Source: Amycolatopsis sp. DSM 110486 (GTDB lineage Bacteria > Actinomycetota > Actinomycetes > Mycobacteriales > Pseudonocardiaceae). Taken from it: a DNA stretch of 64,000 nucleotides. The notes under the pieces were generated by a model that was not told the DNA's origin, made no database searches, and saw only the letters and a list, made by a program, of their open reading frames with translations. A program made the position numbers and the translations under genes. Shown here piece after piece: positions 8,052 to 17,416 of this stretch. How positions within the stretch are numbered: position 1 is the stretch's first letter; each line of letters starts with the position of its first letter. The stretch is from assembly GCF_019468465.1 (NCBI RefSeq), contig NZ_CP080519.1, positions 8,859,001 through 8,923,000 on the forward strand, in the 5' to 3' direction.

Positions 8052-8390
8052 GTGGCGCGATACTGCTTCCAGCTGCAGGTGCGGCCCGAGCGGATGGCCG
8101 AGTACGCCGAGCGCCACCGCGCCGTGTGGCCGGACATGCAGGCGGCCCTGCGCGACACCGGCTGGCGCAACTACTCGCTCTTCCTGCGTGAGGACGGCCT
8201 GCTGATCGGTTACGTCGAGGCCGACGACCTCGCCGCGGCGCAGGCCGCGATGGCCGAGACCGAGGTGAACACCCGGTGGCAGGCCGAGATGGCGCAGTTC
8301 TTCACCGGCCTCGACGGCCGCGGGCCCGACGAGGGGTTCGCCCTGCTCACCGAGGTTTTTCATCTGGACGACGAGCGCGCGAGCGCGTGA
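8052..8390 (+). CDS. rhaM: L-rhamnose mutarotase
   Basis: 112 aa, the usual size for this family (about 104-115). It interconverts the alpha and beta anomers of L-rhamnopyranose, supplying the form used by the isomerase. Family hallmarks are YCFQLQVRPERMAEYAERHR with the catalytic-type His, AVWPDMQAALRDTGWRNYSL and LIGYVE. The start is GTG at 8052 with GGAG upstream; the longer open frame is an artefact running back into the binding-protein gene. Its stop overlaps the isomerase GTG start (GTGA). Confidence 0.9.
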   Translation: MARYCFQLQVRPERMAEYAERHRAVWPDMQAALRDTGWRNYSLFLREDGLLIGYVEADDLAAAQAAMAETEVNTRWQAEMAQFFTGLDGRGPDEGFALLTEVFHLDDERASA

Positions 8391-9577
8391 CGGGAAAAGA
8401 CGTGATCGACTTGCCCGACCTGACAGCCGTGAAATCCGCTCTGCGGGCGCAGCGGATCGAGACCCCCTCGTGGGCGTTCGCCAACTCCGGCACCCGGTTC
8501 AAGGTCTTCACCCAGGCGGGGGTTCCCCGCACGCCCGAGGAGAAGATCACCGACGCGGCCACCGTGCACCGCTTCACCGGAGTCGCGCCGACCGTCGCGT
8601 TGCACATTCCGTGGGACCGGGTCGACGACTTCGCCGCGCTGCGTTCTTATGCCGAGGACCTCGGTGTGGGGATCGGCGCCATCAACACCAACGTGTTCCA
8701 GGACAACGACTACAAGCTCGGCTCGGTCACGAACCCCGACCCGGGCATCCGGCGCAAGGCGACCGACCACCTGCTCGAGGCGATCTCCATCATGGACGCC
8801 ACGGGCTCGCGCGATCTGAAGCTGTGGTTCTCCGACGGCCTCAACTACCCGGGCCAGGACGACCTGCGCGACCGCCAGGACCGCCTCGCTGCCGCGTTGC
8901 GCGAGGCGTATGACCGCCTGGGCGACGACCAGCGGATGCTCTTGGAGTACAAGCTGTTCGAGCCCGCCTTCTACGCCACCGACGTCCCCGACTGGGGGAC
9001 CTCCTACGCCCACTGCATCGAGCTGGGTGAGAAGGCGACGGTGTGCATCGACACCGGCCACCACGCGCCGGGCACGAACATCGAGTTCATCGTCGCGTTC
9101 CTGCTGCGGGCCGGGAAGCTCGGCGCGTTCGACTTCAACTCGCGTTTCTACGCCGACGACGACCTGATGGCCGGCGCCGCGGACCCGTTCCAGCTTTTCC
9201 GGATCCTGTACGAGATCGTGCGCGGCGACGCGCTGGACCCGGCCTACGGCATCAACTTCATGCTCGACCAGTGCCACAACATCGAGGCGAAGATCCCCGC
9301 GATCATCCGCTCGGTGATGAACGTGCAGGAAGCCACGGCCAAGGCCCTGCTCGTGGACCGGCCCGCTCTGCGCGTGGCCCAGCAGTCCGGCGACGTGCTC
9401 GGCGCCAACGCCGTGCTGATGGACGCCTACAACACCGACGTGCGGCCACTGCTGGCCGAGATCCGCGAGGACGCCGGGCTGGACCCGGACCCGGTCGCCG
9501 CCTACCACCGCAGCGGCTACCAGCAGAAGATCGAGGCCGAGCGTGCCGACGGGCAGCAGGCCGGATGGGGAGCATGA
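8387..9577 (+). CDS. rhaI: L-rhamnose isomerase
   Basis: About 396 aa. It converts L-rhamnose to L-rhamnulose and belongs to the RhaI-type TIM-barrel isomerases found in actinomycetes and rhizobia. Recognisable stretches are ETPSWAFANSGTRFKVF, GAINTNVFQDNDYKLGS, DATGSRDLKLWF, DTGHHAPGTNIEF and LDQCHNIEAKIPAI; the conserved Glu, Asp and His of these segments are the usual metal ligands. GTG at 8387 overlaps the rhaM stop (GTGA). A second GTG at 8402 is also possible and would remove five residues. The C-terminus AGWGA is typical. Confidence 0.93.
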   Translation: MTGKDVIDLPDLTAVKSALRAQRIETPSWAFANSGTRFKVFTQAGVPRTPEEKITDAATVHRFTGVAPTVALHIPWDRVDDFAALRSYAEDLGVGIGAINTNVFQDNDYKLGSVTNPDPGIRRKATDHLLEAISIMDATGSRDLKLWFSDGLNYPGQDDLRDRQDRLAAALREAYDRLGDDQRMLLEYKLFEPAFYATDVPDWGTSYAHCIELGEKATVCIDTGHHAPGTNIEFIVAFLLRAGKLGAFDFNSRFYADDDLMAGAADPFQLFRILYEIVRGDALDPAYGINFMLDQCHNIEAKIPAIIRSVMNVQEATAKALLVDRPALRVAQQSGDVLGANAVLMDAYNTDVRPLLAEIREDAGLDPDPVAAYHRSGYQQKIEAERADGQQAGWGA

Positions 9578-11610
9578 GCATGACCGTGCCCGAGGAGCTC
9601 ATCGCCCGCAGCAACGCGCTGGGCGCCGATCCGCGGAACACGAACTACGCCGGCGGCAACACCTCCGCGAAGGGCGAGGTGCTCGACCCGGTCACCGCCA
9701 AGCCCGTCGAACTGTTGTGGGTCAAGGGTTCCGGCGGTGACCTGGGCACGTTGACGGAGGCTGGGCTCGCCGTGCTGCGGCTCGACCGGCTGCGCGCACT
9801 CGTCGACGTCTACCCGGGTGTCGAGCGCGAGGACGAGATGGTCGCCGCGTTCGACTACTGCCTGCACGGGCGCGGCGGGGCGGCGCCGTCGATCGACACC
9901 GCGATGCACGGCCTGGTCGAGGCGGCGCACGTGGACCACCTGCACCCGGACTCGGGCATCGCCCTGGCCACGGCGGCCGACGGTGCCGCGTTGACCAAGG
10001 AGTGCTTCGGCGACCGCGTCGCGTGGGTGGACTGGCGCCGGCCCGGGTTCCAGCTCGGCCTGGACATCGCGGCGGTGAAGGAGGCCAATCCGCAGGCGAT
10101 CGGCGTGATCCTCGGGGGCCACGGGATCACCGCGTGGGGCGCGACTTCCGAGGAGAGCCGGCGCAACTCGCTGGAGATCATCCGCACCGCGGAGAAGTTT
10201 CTCGCCGAACGCGGCAAAGCCGAGCCGTTCGGCATGGTCGTCCCCGGTTTCGAGGGGTTGCCGGAGGATGAGCGCCGCGCACGGGCCGCGGCGCTGGCGC
10301 CGCTGATCCGTGGACTCGCGTCCACGGATCAGCGGCAGGTCGGCCACTACACCGATGCCGACGTGGTGCTGGAGTTCCTCTCGCGGGAGAAGCTCGGGCG
10401 GCTTGCCGCGCTGGGTACGTCGTGCCCGGACCACTTCCTGCGCACCAAGGTCCGGCCGCTGGTGGTCGATCTGCCCGCGACCGCGCCGCTGGAGGACGTC
10501 GTCGCGCGGCTGAAGGAGCTGCACGCCGAGTACCGCGAGTCCTACCGCGCCTACTACGAGCGGTACGCCACTGAGGATTCGCCGGCCATGCGCGGTGCCG
10601 ACCCGGCCATCGTGCTGGTGCCCGGCGTCGGCATGTTCTCCTTCGGCAAGGACAAGCAGACCGCGCGCGTGGCGGGGGAGTTCTACGTCAACGCGATCAA
10701 CGTGATGCGCGGCGCGGAAGCCGTGTCGACGTATGCGCCGATCGCGGAGAGCGAGAAGTTCCGGATCGAGTACTGGGCGCTCGAGGAGGCCAAGCTCAAG
10801 CGCCTGCCCAAGCCCAAGCCGCTGGCCGGGCGGATCGCGCTGGTCACCGGCGCGGGCTCGGGCATCGGGCGCGCGATTGCCGAACGGCTCGCGGCCGAAG
10901 GCGCCTGCGTCGCGATCGCGGACTTGAACGCGGAAGCCGCGGCGGAGGTCGCCACCGGGATCGGCGGGGCGGACAAGGCGGTCGCGGTAACTGCGAACGT
11001 CACCGAGCCAGCGGCGGTGGCTGCAGCGATCGACGCCACGGTGCTGGCGTTCGGCGGCATCGACCTGGTCGTGAACAACGCGGGCCTTTCGATCTCGAAG
11101 CCCCTGCTGGAGACCACGGAACGCGACTGGGACCTGCAGCACGACGTGATGGCCAAGGGTTCGTTCCTGGTCTCGCAGGCCGCGGCGAGGGCGATGATCG
11201 CCCAGGGCCTTGGTGGGGACGTCGTGTACATCTCGTCGAAGAACGCGGTGTTCGCGGGCCCCAACAACGTGGCCTACGGCGCGGCGAAAGCCGACCAGGC
11301 ACACCAGGTCCGGTTGCTCGCGGCCGAGCTCGGCGAGCACGGCATCCGCGTCAACGGCATCAACCCCGACGGCGTCGTGCGCGGCTCCGGCATCTTCGCT
11401 GGCGGCTGGGGCGCGCAGCGCGCGGCGGTCTACGGGGTGCCGGAGGAGAAGCTCGGCGAGTTCTACGCCCAGCGCACGATCCTCAAGCGGGAGGTGCTGC
11501 CCGCACACGTCGCCGCCGCGGTGTTCGCGCTGACCGGCGGCGACCTCACCCACACCACCGGCCTGCACATCCCGGTCGACGCCGGGGTGGCCGCGGCCTT
11601 CCTCCGCTAG
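9574..11610 (+). CDS. rhaD: Bifunctional rhamnulose-1-phosphate aldolase / L-lactaldehyde dehydrogenase
   Basis: 678 aa. Residues about 1-400 are a class II aldolase domain that splits rhamnulose-1-P into DHAP and L-lactaldehyde; HVDHLHPDS and GGHGITAWG carry the metal-binding histidines. From about residue 415 a complete SDR domain follows, with TGAGSGIG near 425, NNAG, and the SSK..YGAAK active-site region. In this family the SDR half oxidises L-lactaldehyde to L-lactate. The ATG at 9574 overlaps the isomerase stop. The fusion matters here because lactate-oxidation genes lie in the same operon. In other bacteria the fusion is also called RhaE/RhaEW. Confidence 0.93.
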   Translation: MSMTVPEELIARSNALGADPRNTNYAGGNTSAKGEVLDPVTAKPVELLWVKGSGGDLGTLTEAGLAVLRLDRLRALVDVYPGVEREDEMVAAFDYCLHGRGGAAPSIDTAMHGLVEAAHVDHLHPDSGIALATAADGAALTKECFGDRVAWVDWRRPGFQLGLDIAAVKEANPQAIGVILGGHGITAWGATSEESRRNSLEIIRTAEKFLAERGKAEPFGMVVPGFEGLPEDERRARAAALAPLIRGLASTDQRQVGHYTDADVVLEFLSREKLGRLAALGTSCPDHFLRTKVRPLVVDLPATAPLEDVVARLKELHAEYRESYRAYYERYATEDSPAMRGADPAIVLVPGVGMFSFGKDKQTARVAGEFYVNAINVMRGAEAVSTYAPIAESEKFRIEYWALEEAKLKRLPKPKPLAGRIALVTGAGSGIGRAIAERLAAEGACVAIADLNAEAAAEVATGIGGADKAVAVTANVTEPAAVAAAIDATVLAFGGIDLVVNNAGLSISKPLLETTERDWDLQHDVMAKGSFLVSQAAARAMIAQGLGGDVVYISSKNAVFAGPNNVAYGAAKADQAHQVRLLAAELGEHGIRVNGINPDGVVRGSGIFAGGWGAQRAAVYGVPEEKLGEFYAQRTILKREVLPAHVAAAVFALTGGDLTHTTGLHIPVDAGVAAAFLR

Positions 11611-11622
11611 GGAGAGGACCTC

Positions 11623-13074
11623 ATGACCGACACGCTCGCGCGGTCCGTCCCGTCCGGACTGGACCGCATCACCCCGCGCCGCACCCGCGTCGGCCTCGTC
11701 GCCGGCGGGCTCGGCGCGTACTGGCCGCAGTTCCCCGACCTGCTGCCGCAGTTGCAGGCCTCGGCGCGCCGGGTCGCCGAGCGTCTGTCGGGACTGGACT
11801 GCGAAGTGGTCGACGCCGGGTTCATCTCCGACGCGGCCGAAGGCGCGGCCGCCGCGGAGAAGCTGCGGGTGGCCGACTGCGACCTGATCATCGGCTTCCT
11901 GACCACGTACTTGACGTCGAGCATGCTGGTGCCGATCGCGCAGCGTTCGGGCTCGCCGGTGCTGCTGCTGAACTTGCAGCCCACCGAGGCGATGGACCAC
12001 GCGTCCTTCGACACGGGCGCGTGGCTGGCCTACTGCGGGGCTTGCCCGCTGCCGGAGATGGCCAACGCGTTCCGCCGCGTCGGCGTCGAGTTCCGCTCGG
12101 TGTCCGGGTACCTGGAAGACGAGCGGGCCTGGGTGAAGATCGCACGGTGGATCAAGGCGGCCGGCGTGCGCGCGGCGTTCCGGCACGGCCGCCACGGCCT
12201 GCTCGGGCACCTTTACCCGGGGATGATGGACGTGGCCACCGATCCGACGCTGGTGTCGGCTCAGCTCGGCGGGCACGTCGAGATCCTGGAGGTCGACGAC
12301 CTGCGCGTGCGCGTGGAGCAGGTCACCGACGCCGAGACGGCGGCCCGGATGGCGCTCGCACGCGAAGTGTTCACTGTGGACGATTCGGTCGTCGACGAGG
12401 ATTTCGCCTGGGGCGCCAAGCTTTCGGTGGCGCTGGACCGCCTGGTCGGGGACTTCGGGCTGGACTCGCTCGCGTACTACCACCGCGGGCTCGACGGCGA
12501 GACCCACGAGCGCGTCGGGGCGGGGTTCATCCTCGGCGCGTCGCTGCTCACGGCCCGCGGAGTGCCCACGGTCGGCGAGTACGAGCTGCGGGCGTCACTG
12601 GCGATGCTGCTGCTGGACCGGCTCGGTGCCGGTGGTTCGTTCACCGAGCTGCAGGCGCTGAACTTTCGTGACAACGTGGTGGAGATGGGCCACGACGGCC
12701 CGGCGCACCTGGCGATCAGCGCGCGCAAGCCGCTGCTGCGCGGGCTCGGCGTCTACCACGGTAAGCGGGGCTGGGGTGTGTCCGTCGAGTTCGACGTGCA
12801 GCACGGCCCGGTGACGCTGTGCGGCCTCGGCCAGCTGCGCGACGGCACGTTCGTGCTCGTCGCGTCGGAAGGCGAGGTCGTGCCCGGGCCGCTGTTGCAG
12901 ATCGGGAACACGACCTCGCGGGTGGACTTCGGTTGCGACCCCGGCGAGTGGACCGACGCGTGGTCGGCCACCGGGGTGAACCACCACTGGGCGCTGGGGA
13001 CCGGTCACCGCGTCGCCGAGCTGAAGGCGGTGGCGGACCTGCTGGGACTCGAGCTGACCGTGGTGTCCGGCTGA
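11623..13074 (+). CDS. L-arabinose/L-fucose isomerase-family protein
   Basis: 483 aa, AraA/FucI structural family. Candidate metal ligands are the Glu of VGEYELR, Glu and His of VVEMGHDG, and His of VNHHWALGTGH, matching the E-E-H-H pattern of arabinose isomerase. The N-terminal half has the layered domain seen in that family (IIGFLTTYLTSSMLVPIAQ). GGAG precedes the ATG at 11623, 12 nt after the aldolase stop. The operon already has RhaI, so this second isomerase may handle another 6-deoxy or pentose sugar, or an epimer fed into the same kinase and aldolase. Its substrate is not evident from sequence. Confidence 0.8.
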   Translation: MTDTLARSVPSGLDRITPRRTRVGLVAGGLGAYWPQFPDLLPQLQASARRVAERLSGLDCEVVDAGFISDAAEGAAAAEKLRVADCDLIIGFLTTYLTSSMLVPIAQRSGSPVLLLNLQPTEAMDHASFDTGAWLAYCGACPLPEMANAFRRVGVEFRSVSGYLEDERAWVKIARWIKAAGVRAAFRHGRHGLLGHLYPGMMDVATDPTLVSAQLGGHVEILEVDDLRVRVEQVTDAETAARMALAREVFTVDDSVVDEDFAWGAKLSVALDRLVGDFGLDSLAYYHRGLDGETHERVGAGFILGASLLTARGVPTVGEYELRASLAMLLLDRLGAGGSFTELQALNFRDNVVEMGHDGPAHLAISARKPLLRGLGVYHGKRGWGVSVEFDVQHGPVTLCGLGQLRDGTFVLVASEGEVVPGPLLQIGNTTSRVDFGCDPGEWTDAWSATGVNHHWALGTGHRVAELKAVADLLGLELTVVSG

Positions 13075-14549
13075 TGGGTGTGCGGGTGATGCGCGTGGCC
13101 GCCGTCGACCTCGGTGCCACCAGCGGCCGGGTGATGGCCGGGACGGTCGGGCCCGGGCGGCTCGAACTGGAAGAAGTGCGGCGGTTTCCGAACGGCGGCG
13201 TCCGGGTCGCGAACGCCACCGGCTCCACGCTGCACTGGGACGTGCTCGGGCTGTACCGCGAGGTGCTGGCCGGGCTCGGCGACGCCGGCGAGGTGACGGG
13301 TGTCGGCATCGACTCGTGGGCTGTCGACTACGGGCTGCTCGGCGCCGACGGCCGGCTGCTCGGCAACCCCGTGCACTACCGCGACTCCCGCACCGACGGC
13401 GTGGCGGAGTTCGTGCACCGGACGATCCCCGCGCCGGAGCTGTTCGCCGTCACCGGGCTGCAGGAGCTGCCGTTCAACACGCTCTACCAGCTGGTGTCCG
13501 AAGGCGACCGGCTCGCGGCGGCAGAGAAGATGCTGCTGATCCCGGACCTGCTGGGCTACTGGCTCACCGGGAGCGTCGGCGCGGAGTGCACCAACGCGTC
13601 GACCACGCAGCTCTACGACGTGCGCGAGCGGACCTGGGCGGCCGGCCTCGCCGAGCGGGCCGGCATTCCGGCGCGGCTGCTGCCTCCGCTGCGCGAGCCG
13701 GGGGAGCGAATCGGGACGCTGCTGCCGGCGCTGGCCGAAGAGCTCGGGAAACCGGAGCTGCCGGTGGTCGCCGTCGGTTCGCACGACACGGCGTCGGCGG
13801 TGGTGGCGGTGCCGGCCGAGCCCGGCACGAACTTCGCCTACATCTCCTCCGGCACGTGGTCGCTGGTCGGGCTGGAGCTCGACGAACCGCAGCTCGGCGC
13901 CTCGGCGCTGGCGGCCAACTTCACCAACGAGACCGGCGTCGACGGCAAGATCCGCTTCCTGCGCAACGTGATGGGCCTGTGGGTGCTCACCGAAACCCTG
14001 CGGACCTGGGCCGCGCACGGCGAGCCCGCGGACCTGGCGACAGTGCTCGCGGAGGCGGCCGCCGCACCCGCGCTGGCGGCCGTCGTGGACATCGACGCAC
14101 CCGAGTTCCTCCCGCCCGGCGACATGCCCGCGCGCATCGCCGCCGCCTGCCGCGAAACCGGGCAGCGGCCGCCGGAAAGCCGGGGCGAGCTCGTGCGGTG
14201 CATTGTGGACAGTCTCGCGCTCGCGTACCGGCGCGCGGTCCGGCAGGCCGCGCAGGTCACGGGCCGGCCGGTCGACGTGGTGCACCTCGTCGGCGGCGGG
14301 GCCCGCAACGAGCTTTTGTGCCGGCTGACGGCCGACGCGTGCGGCGTGCCGGTGCTGGCCGGGCCGGTCGAGGCGGCGGCGCTGGGCAACGTCCTCGTAC
14401 AGGCGCGGGCCCTCGGTGCCGGCCTGCCGGACCTCGCGGCCATGCGTAGGCTGATCCGCGAAACCCAGCCGCTGCGGCGTTACCAGCCGGGCGGCGGGAA
14501 CTGGACCGCCGCCGAGGCGCGGCTGAGCGGGGCGGGAGTGGTGGCGTGA
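13074..14549 (+). CDS. rhaB: Rhamnulokinase (FGGY family)
   Basis: 491 aa FGGY sugar kinase that phosphorylates L-rhamnulose at C1 with ATP. Family marks are DLGATSGRVM near the N-terminus, GIDSWAVDYGLL, YRDSRTDG, ELPFNTLYQL, the ATP-site segments SHDTASAVVAVP and YISSGTWSLVG, and VHLVGGGARNELLC. The first ATG (13074) shares its A with the previous stop (TGATG); a second ATG at 13089 gives the more classical start MRVAAVDLG. I keep the coupled start. It sits between the second isomerase and lutA, with a GTGA overlap downstream. Confidence 0.9.
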   Translation: MGVRVMRVAAVDLGATSGRVMAGTVGPGRLELEEVRRFPNGGVRVANATGSTLHWDVLGLYREVLAGLGDAGEVTGVGIDSWAVDYGLLGADGRLLGNPVHYRDSRTDGVAEFVHRTIPAPELFAVTGLQELPFNTLYQLVSEGDRLAAAEKMLLIPDLLGYWLTGSVGAECTNASTTQLYDVRERTWAAGLAERAGIPARLLPPLREPGERIGTLLPALAEELGKPELPVVAVGSHDTASAVVAVPAEPGTNFAYISSGTWSLVGLELDEPQLGASALAANFTNETGVDGKIRFLRNVMGLWVLTETLRTWAAHGEPADLATVLAEAAAAPALAAVVDIDAPEFLPPGDMPARIAAACRETGQRPPESRGELVRCIVDSLALAYRRAVRQAAQVTGRPVDVVHLVGGGARNELLCRLTADACGVPVLAGPVEAAALGNVLVQARALGAGLPDLAAMRRLIRETQPLRRYQPGGGNWTAAEARLSGAGVVA

Positions 14550-15271
14550 AGGTCGCCGTGCTCGTGACGTGCATCAACGACACGATGTTCCCCGACACCG
14601 GCAAGGCGGTGTTCCGGCTGCTGCGGCGCCTCGGCGTCGAGGCGGACTTCCCGGAGGCGCAGACCTGTTGTGGGCAGCCGATGGTCAACACCGGCTACCT
14701 CGACGAGGCGGTGCCCGTGGTGCGCGCCTTCACCGACGCGTTCGCCGGGTACGACTACATCGTCACCCCGTCGGGCTCTTGTGCTGGTTCGGCGCGCCAT
14801 CAGCACCGGATGGTCGCGCGACGCGCCGGTGAGCCGCGGCTGGCGGAGACCGGGCCGAAAACGTATGAGCTGAGCGAGTTTCTGGTCGACGTGCTGGGTG
14901 TGACGGATGTGGGTGCGTATTTCCCGCACCGCGTGACGTATCACCCGACGTGCCACTCGCTGCGCATGCTCGGCGTCGGCGACAAACCCTTGCAGCTGCT
15001 GCGCAACGTGCGCGGGCTCGACCTGGTGGAGCTCCCTGCCGCTGAAGAGTGCTGCGGGTTCGGCGGGACGTTCGCCGTGAAGAACGCCGAGACGTCCACC
15101 GCCATGGGCGCGGACAAGGCCCGCCACGTCCGCGACACGGACGCGGAGGTGCTCGTCGCGGGTGACAACTCGTGCCTGCTGCACATCGGCGGCCTGCTCT
15201 CGCGCGAACGCTCCGGCGTCCGCGTGCTGCACCTGGCCGACGTACTGGCCTCGACCGAGGAGGACGCGTGA
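14546..15271 (+). CDS. lutA: L-lactate utilisation protein LutA (Fe-S, CCG domain)
   Basis: 241 aa with two CCG-type cysteine motifs, TCCGQPM near residue 42 and ECCGFGG near 170, as in LutA/YkgE and glycolate-oxidase-like iron-sulfur subunits. With LutB and LutC it oxidises L-lactate to pyruvate in the cytoplasm. GTG at 14546 overlaps the kinase stop (GTGA). Being in the same transcription unit as the rhamnose genes, it is placed to consume the lactate made by the aldolase/dehydrogenase fusion. Confidence 0.9.
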   Translation: MKVAVLVTCINDTMFPDTGKAVFRLLRRLGVEADFPEAQTCCGQPMVNTGYLDEAVPVVRAFTDAFAGYDYIVTPSGSCAGSARHQHRMVARRAGEPRLAETGPKTYELSEFLVDVLGVTDVGAYFPHRVTYHPTCHSLRMLGVGDKPLQLLRNVRGLDLVELPAAEECCGFGGTFAVKNAETSTAMGADKARHVRDTDAEVLVAGDNSCLLHIGGLLSRERSGVRVLHLADVLASTEEDA

Positions 15272-16740
15272 GTGCCACGTTCGTCGGTATGCCCGCGTTT
15301 CCGGCGGCCGCGCGCGAGGCGCTGGCCGACAGCCAGCTGCGCCGCAACCTCGCCCACGCCACCAGCACGATCCGAGCCAAACGCGCGGCCGTGGTCGGGG
15401 AGGTGGACGAATGGGAGGAGCTGCGCCTCGCGGGCGCCGCGATCAAGGACAACACCCTGCGGCACCTCGACGAGCACCTGCTGACGCTGGAAGCGGCGTT
15501 GCAGTCCCGCGGCGCGACCGTGCACTGGGCCCGTGACGCGACCGAAGCGTGCGACATCGTCGCGCGGATCGCCCACGGCCACGGCGTCGGTGAGGTCGTG
15601 AAGGTCAAGTCGATGGCCACGCAGGAGATCGGCCTCAACGAGGCGCTCGCCGCCCAGGGCATCACGGCGTGGGAGACCGACCTGGCCGAGCTGATCGTGC
15701 AGCTCGGCGACGATCTGCCCAGCCACATCCTGGTGCCCGCGATCCATCGCAACCGCGCGGAGATCCGCGAGATCTTCCGCCGTGAGATGGCCGCGGTCGG
15801 CCGTCCCGCACCGGCCGACTTGACCGACGATCCGGCCGAGCTCGCGGGCGCCGCGCGGCTGCATCTGCGCGAGAAGTTCCTGCGCGCCAGGATGGCCGTG
15901 TCCGGCGCGAACTTCGCGGTCGCCGACACCGGCACGCTGGTCGTCGTCGAGTCCGAGGGCAACGGCCGCATGTGCCTGACGCTGCCCGAGGTGCTGGTTT
16001 CCGTGGTCGGCATCGAAAAGATCGTGCCAACCTGGTCCGACCTGGACGTGTTCCTCCAGCTGCTGCCACGCTCCGGCACCGGGGAACGCATGAACCCCTA
16101 CACCTCCACCTGGTCGGGGATCACGCCCGGAGACGGGCCGCAGGAGATGCATGTGGTGCTGCTGGACAACGGCCGCACGCGAGCCCTGGCCGACGAGGTG
16201 GGGCGGCAGGCGCTGCGGTGCATCCGGTGCTCGGCGTGCCTCAACGTGTGCCCGGTCTACGAGCGCACCGGCGGCCACGCCTACGGCTCGGTGTACCCGG
16301 GCCCGATCGGTGCGATCCTCAACCCGCTGCTCAAGGGCGTCGGCGTCGACGAGCAAACCGACTCGCTGCCGTACGCCTCCAGCCTGTGCGGCGCCTGCTT
16401 CGAAGCGTGCCCGGTCCGCATCGACATCCCCGAAGTGCTCGTCCACCTGCGCTCCCAGGTCGTGGACGCGCATCGCGGCGGGGCGCCGAAACCCGAAGCG
16501 GTGGCGATGAAATCCGCGGCCTGGGTCCTGTCCGACGAGCGGCGGCTCACCCTCGCCGAACGCGGGATGGGTGCGGCGGGCAAGGCGTTGAACCGCTTCG
16601 GCCGCGCCGTGTTGCCCGGCGGCCGACGCGCCGTGCGCCGGCTGCCCTGGCCCGCCTCGCTGTGGACCGGCGCCCGCGACCTGCCCGCACCACCGCCGGA
16701 GTCCTTCCGCGCGTGGTGGCGCCGGACGGGCCGCCGATGA
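15268..16740 (+). CDS. lutB: L-lactate utilisation protein LutB (ferredoxin-like, LUD domain)
   Basis: 490 aa. The N-terminal LUD domain runs to about residue 300. Two 4Fe-4S motifs follow: RCIRCSACLNVCPVY with three spaced Cys plus CP, and SSLCGACFEACPVRIDIP. The C-terminal arm carries a short Pro-rich end. Size and layout match LutB/YkgF. GTG at 15268 overlaps the lutA stop, and the lutC ATG at 16737 overlaps its own stop. It is the electron-transfer core of the LutABC complex. Confidence 0.92.
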   Translation: MSATFVGMPAFPAAAREALADSQLRRNLAHATSTIRAKRAAVVGEVDEWEELRLAGAAIKDNTLRHLDEHLLTLEAALQSRGATVHWARDATEACDIVARIAHGHGVGEVVKVKSMATQEIGLNEALAAQGITAWETDLAELIVQLGDDLPSHILVPAIHRNRAEIREIFRREMAAVGRPAPADLTDDPAELAGAARLHLREKFLRARMAVSGANFAVADTGTLVVVESEGNGRMCLTLPEVLVSVVGIEKIVPTWSDLDVFLQLLPRSGTGERMNPYTSTWSGITPGDGPQEMHVVLLDNGRTRALADEVGRQALRCIRCSACLNVCPVYERTGGHAYGSVYPGPIGAILNPLLKGVGVDEQTDSLPYASSLCGACFEACPVRIDIPEVLVHLRSQVVDAHRGGAPKPEAVAMKSAAWVLSDERRLTLAERGMGAAGKALNRFGRAVLPGGRRAVRRLPWPASLWTGARDLPAPPPESFRAWWRRTGRR

Positions 16741-17318
16741 GCGCGCGCGACGAGATCCTCGCGGCCGTCCGCGGCGCTCTGCGGGACGCCGACCGCGCCG
16801 AGGCACCCGTGCCGAGGGGCTACCGCAGCGCACCATCGCCCGCGGACGTGGTTGCCCTCTTCGCCGAACGCGTGGTCGACTACCGCGCCACTCTCAGCCG
16901 GTGCACGCCGGCCGACCTGGCCGACACCGTCCGCGCCGCGCTGGGTCCGGCTGAAAACATCCTGGTCCCCGACGGCTTCCCGGTCGGCCTCGGCGGGGCA
17001 GCCGACGCCGACGACCTCGACTCCTGCGACGCCGTGGTCACCACCGCGGCCGTCGGGATCGCGCGCACCGGCACGCTCGTGCTCGACCACGGCCCGGGCC
17101 AGGGCCGTCGCGCGCTCAGCCTGGTTCCCGACGTGCACGTGTGCGTCGTCCGCGAGGACCAGATCGTGCCGGGAGTACCCGAGGCGGTCGCGCTGCTGGA
17201 CCCGGACCGGCCGCAGACGTGGATCAGCGGGCCCAGCGCCACGAGCGACATCGAGCTGAACCGTGTCGAAGGCGTGCACGGGCCGCGGACCCTGCACGTG
17301 GTGCTCGTCGGTTCGTGA
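16737..17318 (+). CDS. lutC: L-lactate utilisation protein LutC (LUD domain)
   Basis: 193 aa LUD-domain protein of the LutC/YkgG type. Typical features are the start MSARDEILAAVRGAL, the segment AVVTTAAVGIARTGTLVL, and SGPSATSDIELNRVEGVHGP near the C-terminus. The ATG overlaps the lutB stop (ATGA). It closes the rhamnose-lactate operon: every junction from the AraA-like gene to this one is within a few bases, consistent with one coupled transcript. No clear terminator follows. Confidence 0.92.
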   Translation: MSARDEILAAVRGALRDADRAEAPVPRGYRSAPSPADVVALFAERVVDYRATLSRCTPADLADTVRAALGPAENILVPDGFPVGLGGAADADDLDSCDAVVTTAAVGIARTGTLVLDHGPGQGRRALSLVPDVHVCVVREDQIVPGVPEAVALLDPDRPQTWISGPSATSDIELNRVEGVHGPRTLHVVLVGS

Positions 17319-17416
17319 CACGCCGCACGAGTTGGTGACGGCTGAAGCGCTATGGGACGATTTGTCCAAGACTTCCGCGGCATCCGGGCAACACCGCGGC
17401 GAAAGCGGTGGTGGCG

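Noticed and set aside
9517..12507. A 996-codon minus-strand ORF
   Set aside because: Antisense to rhaD and the AraA-like gene. Its composition (Arg, His, Val, Asp, Gly) is that of a mirror frame.
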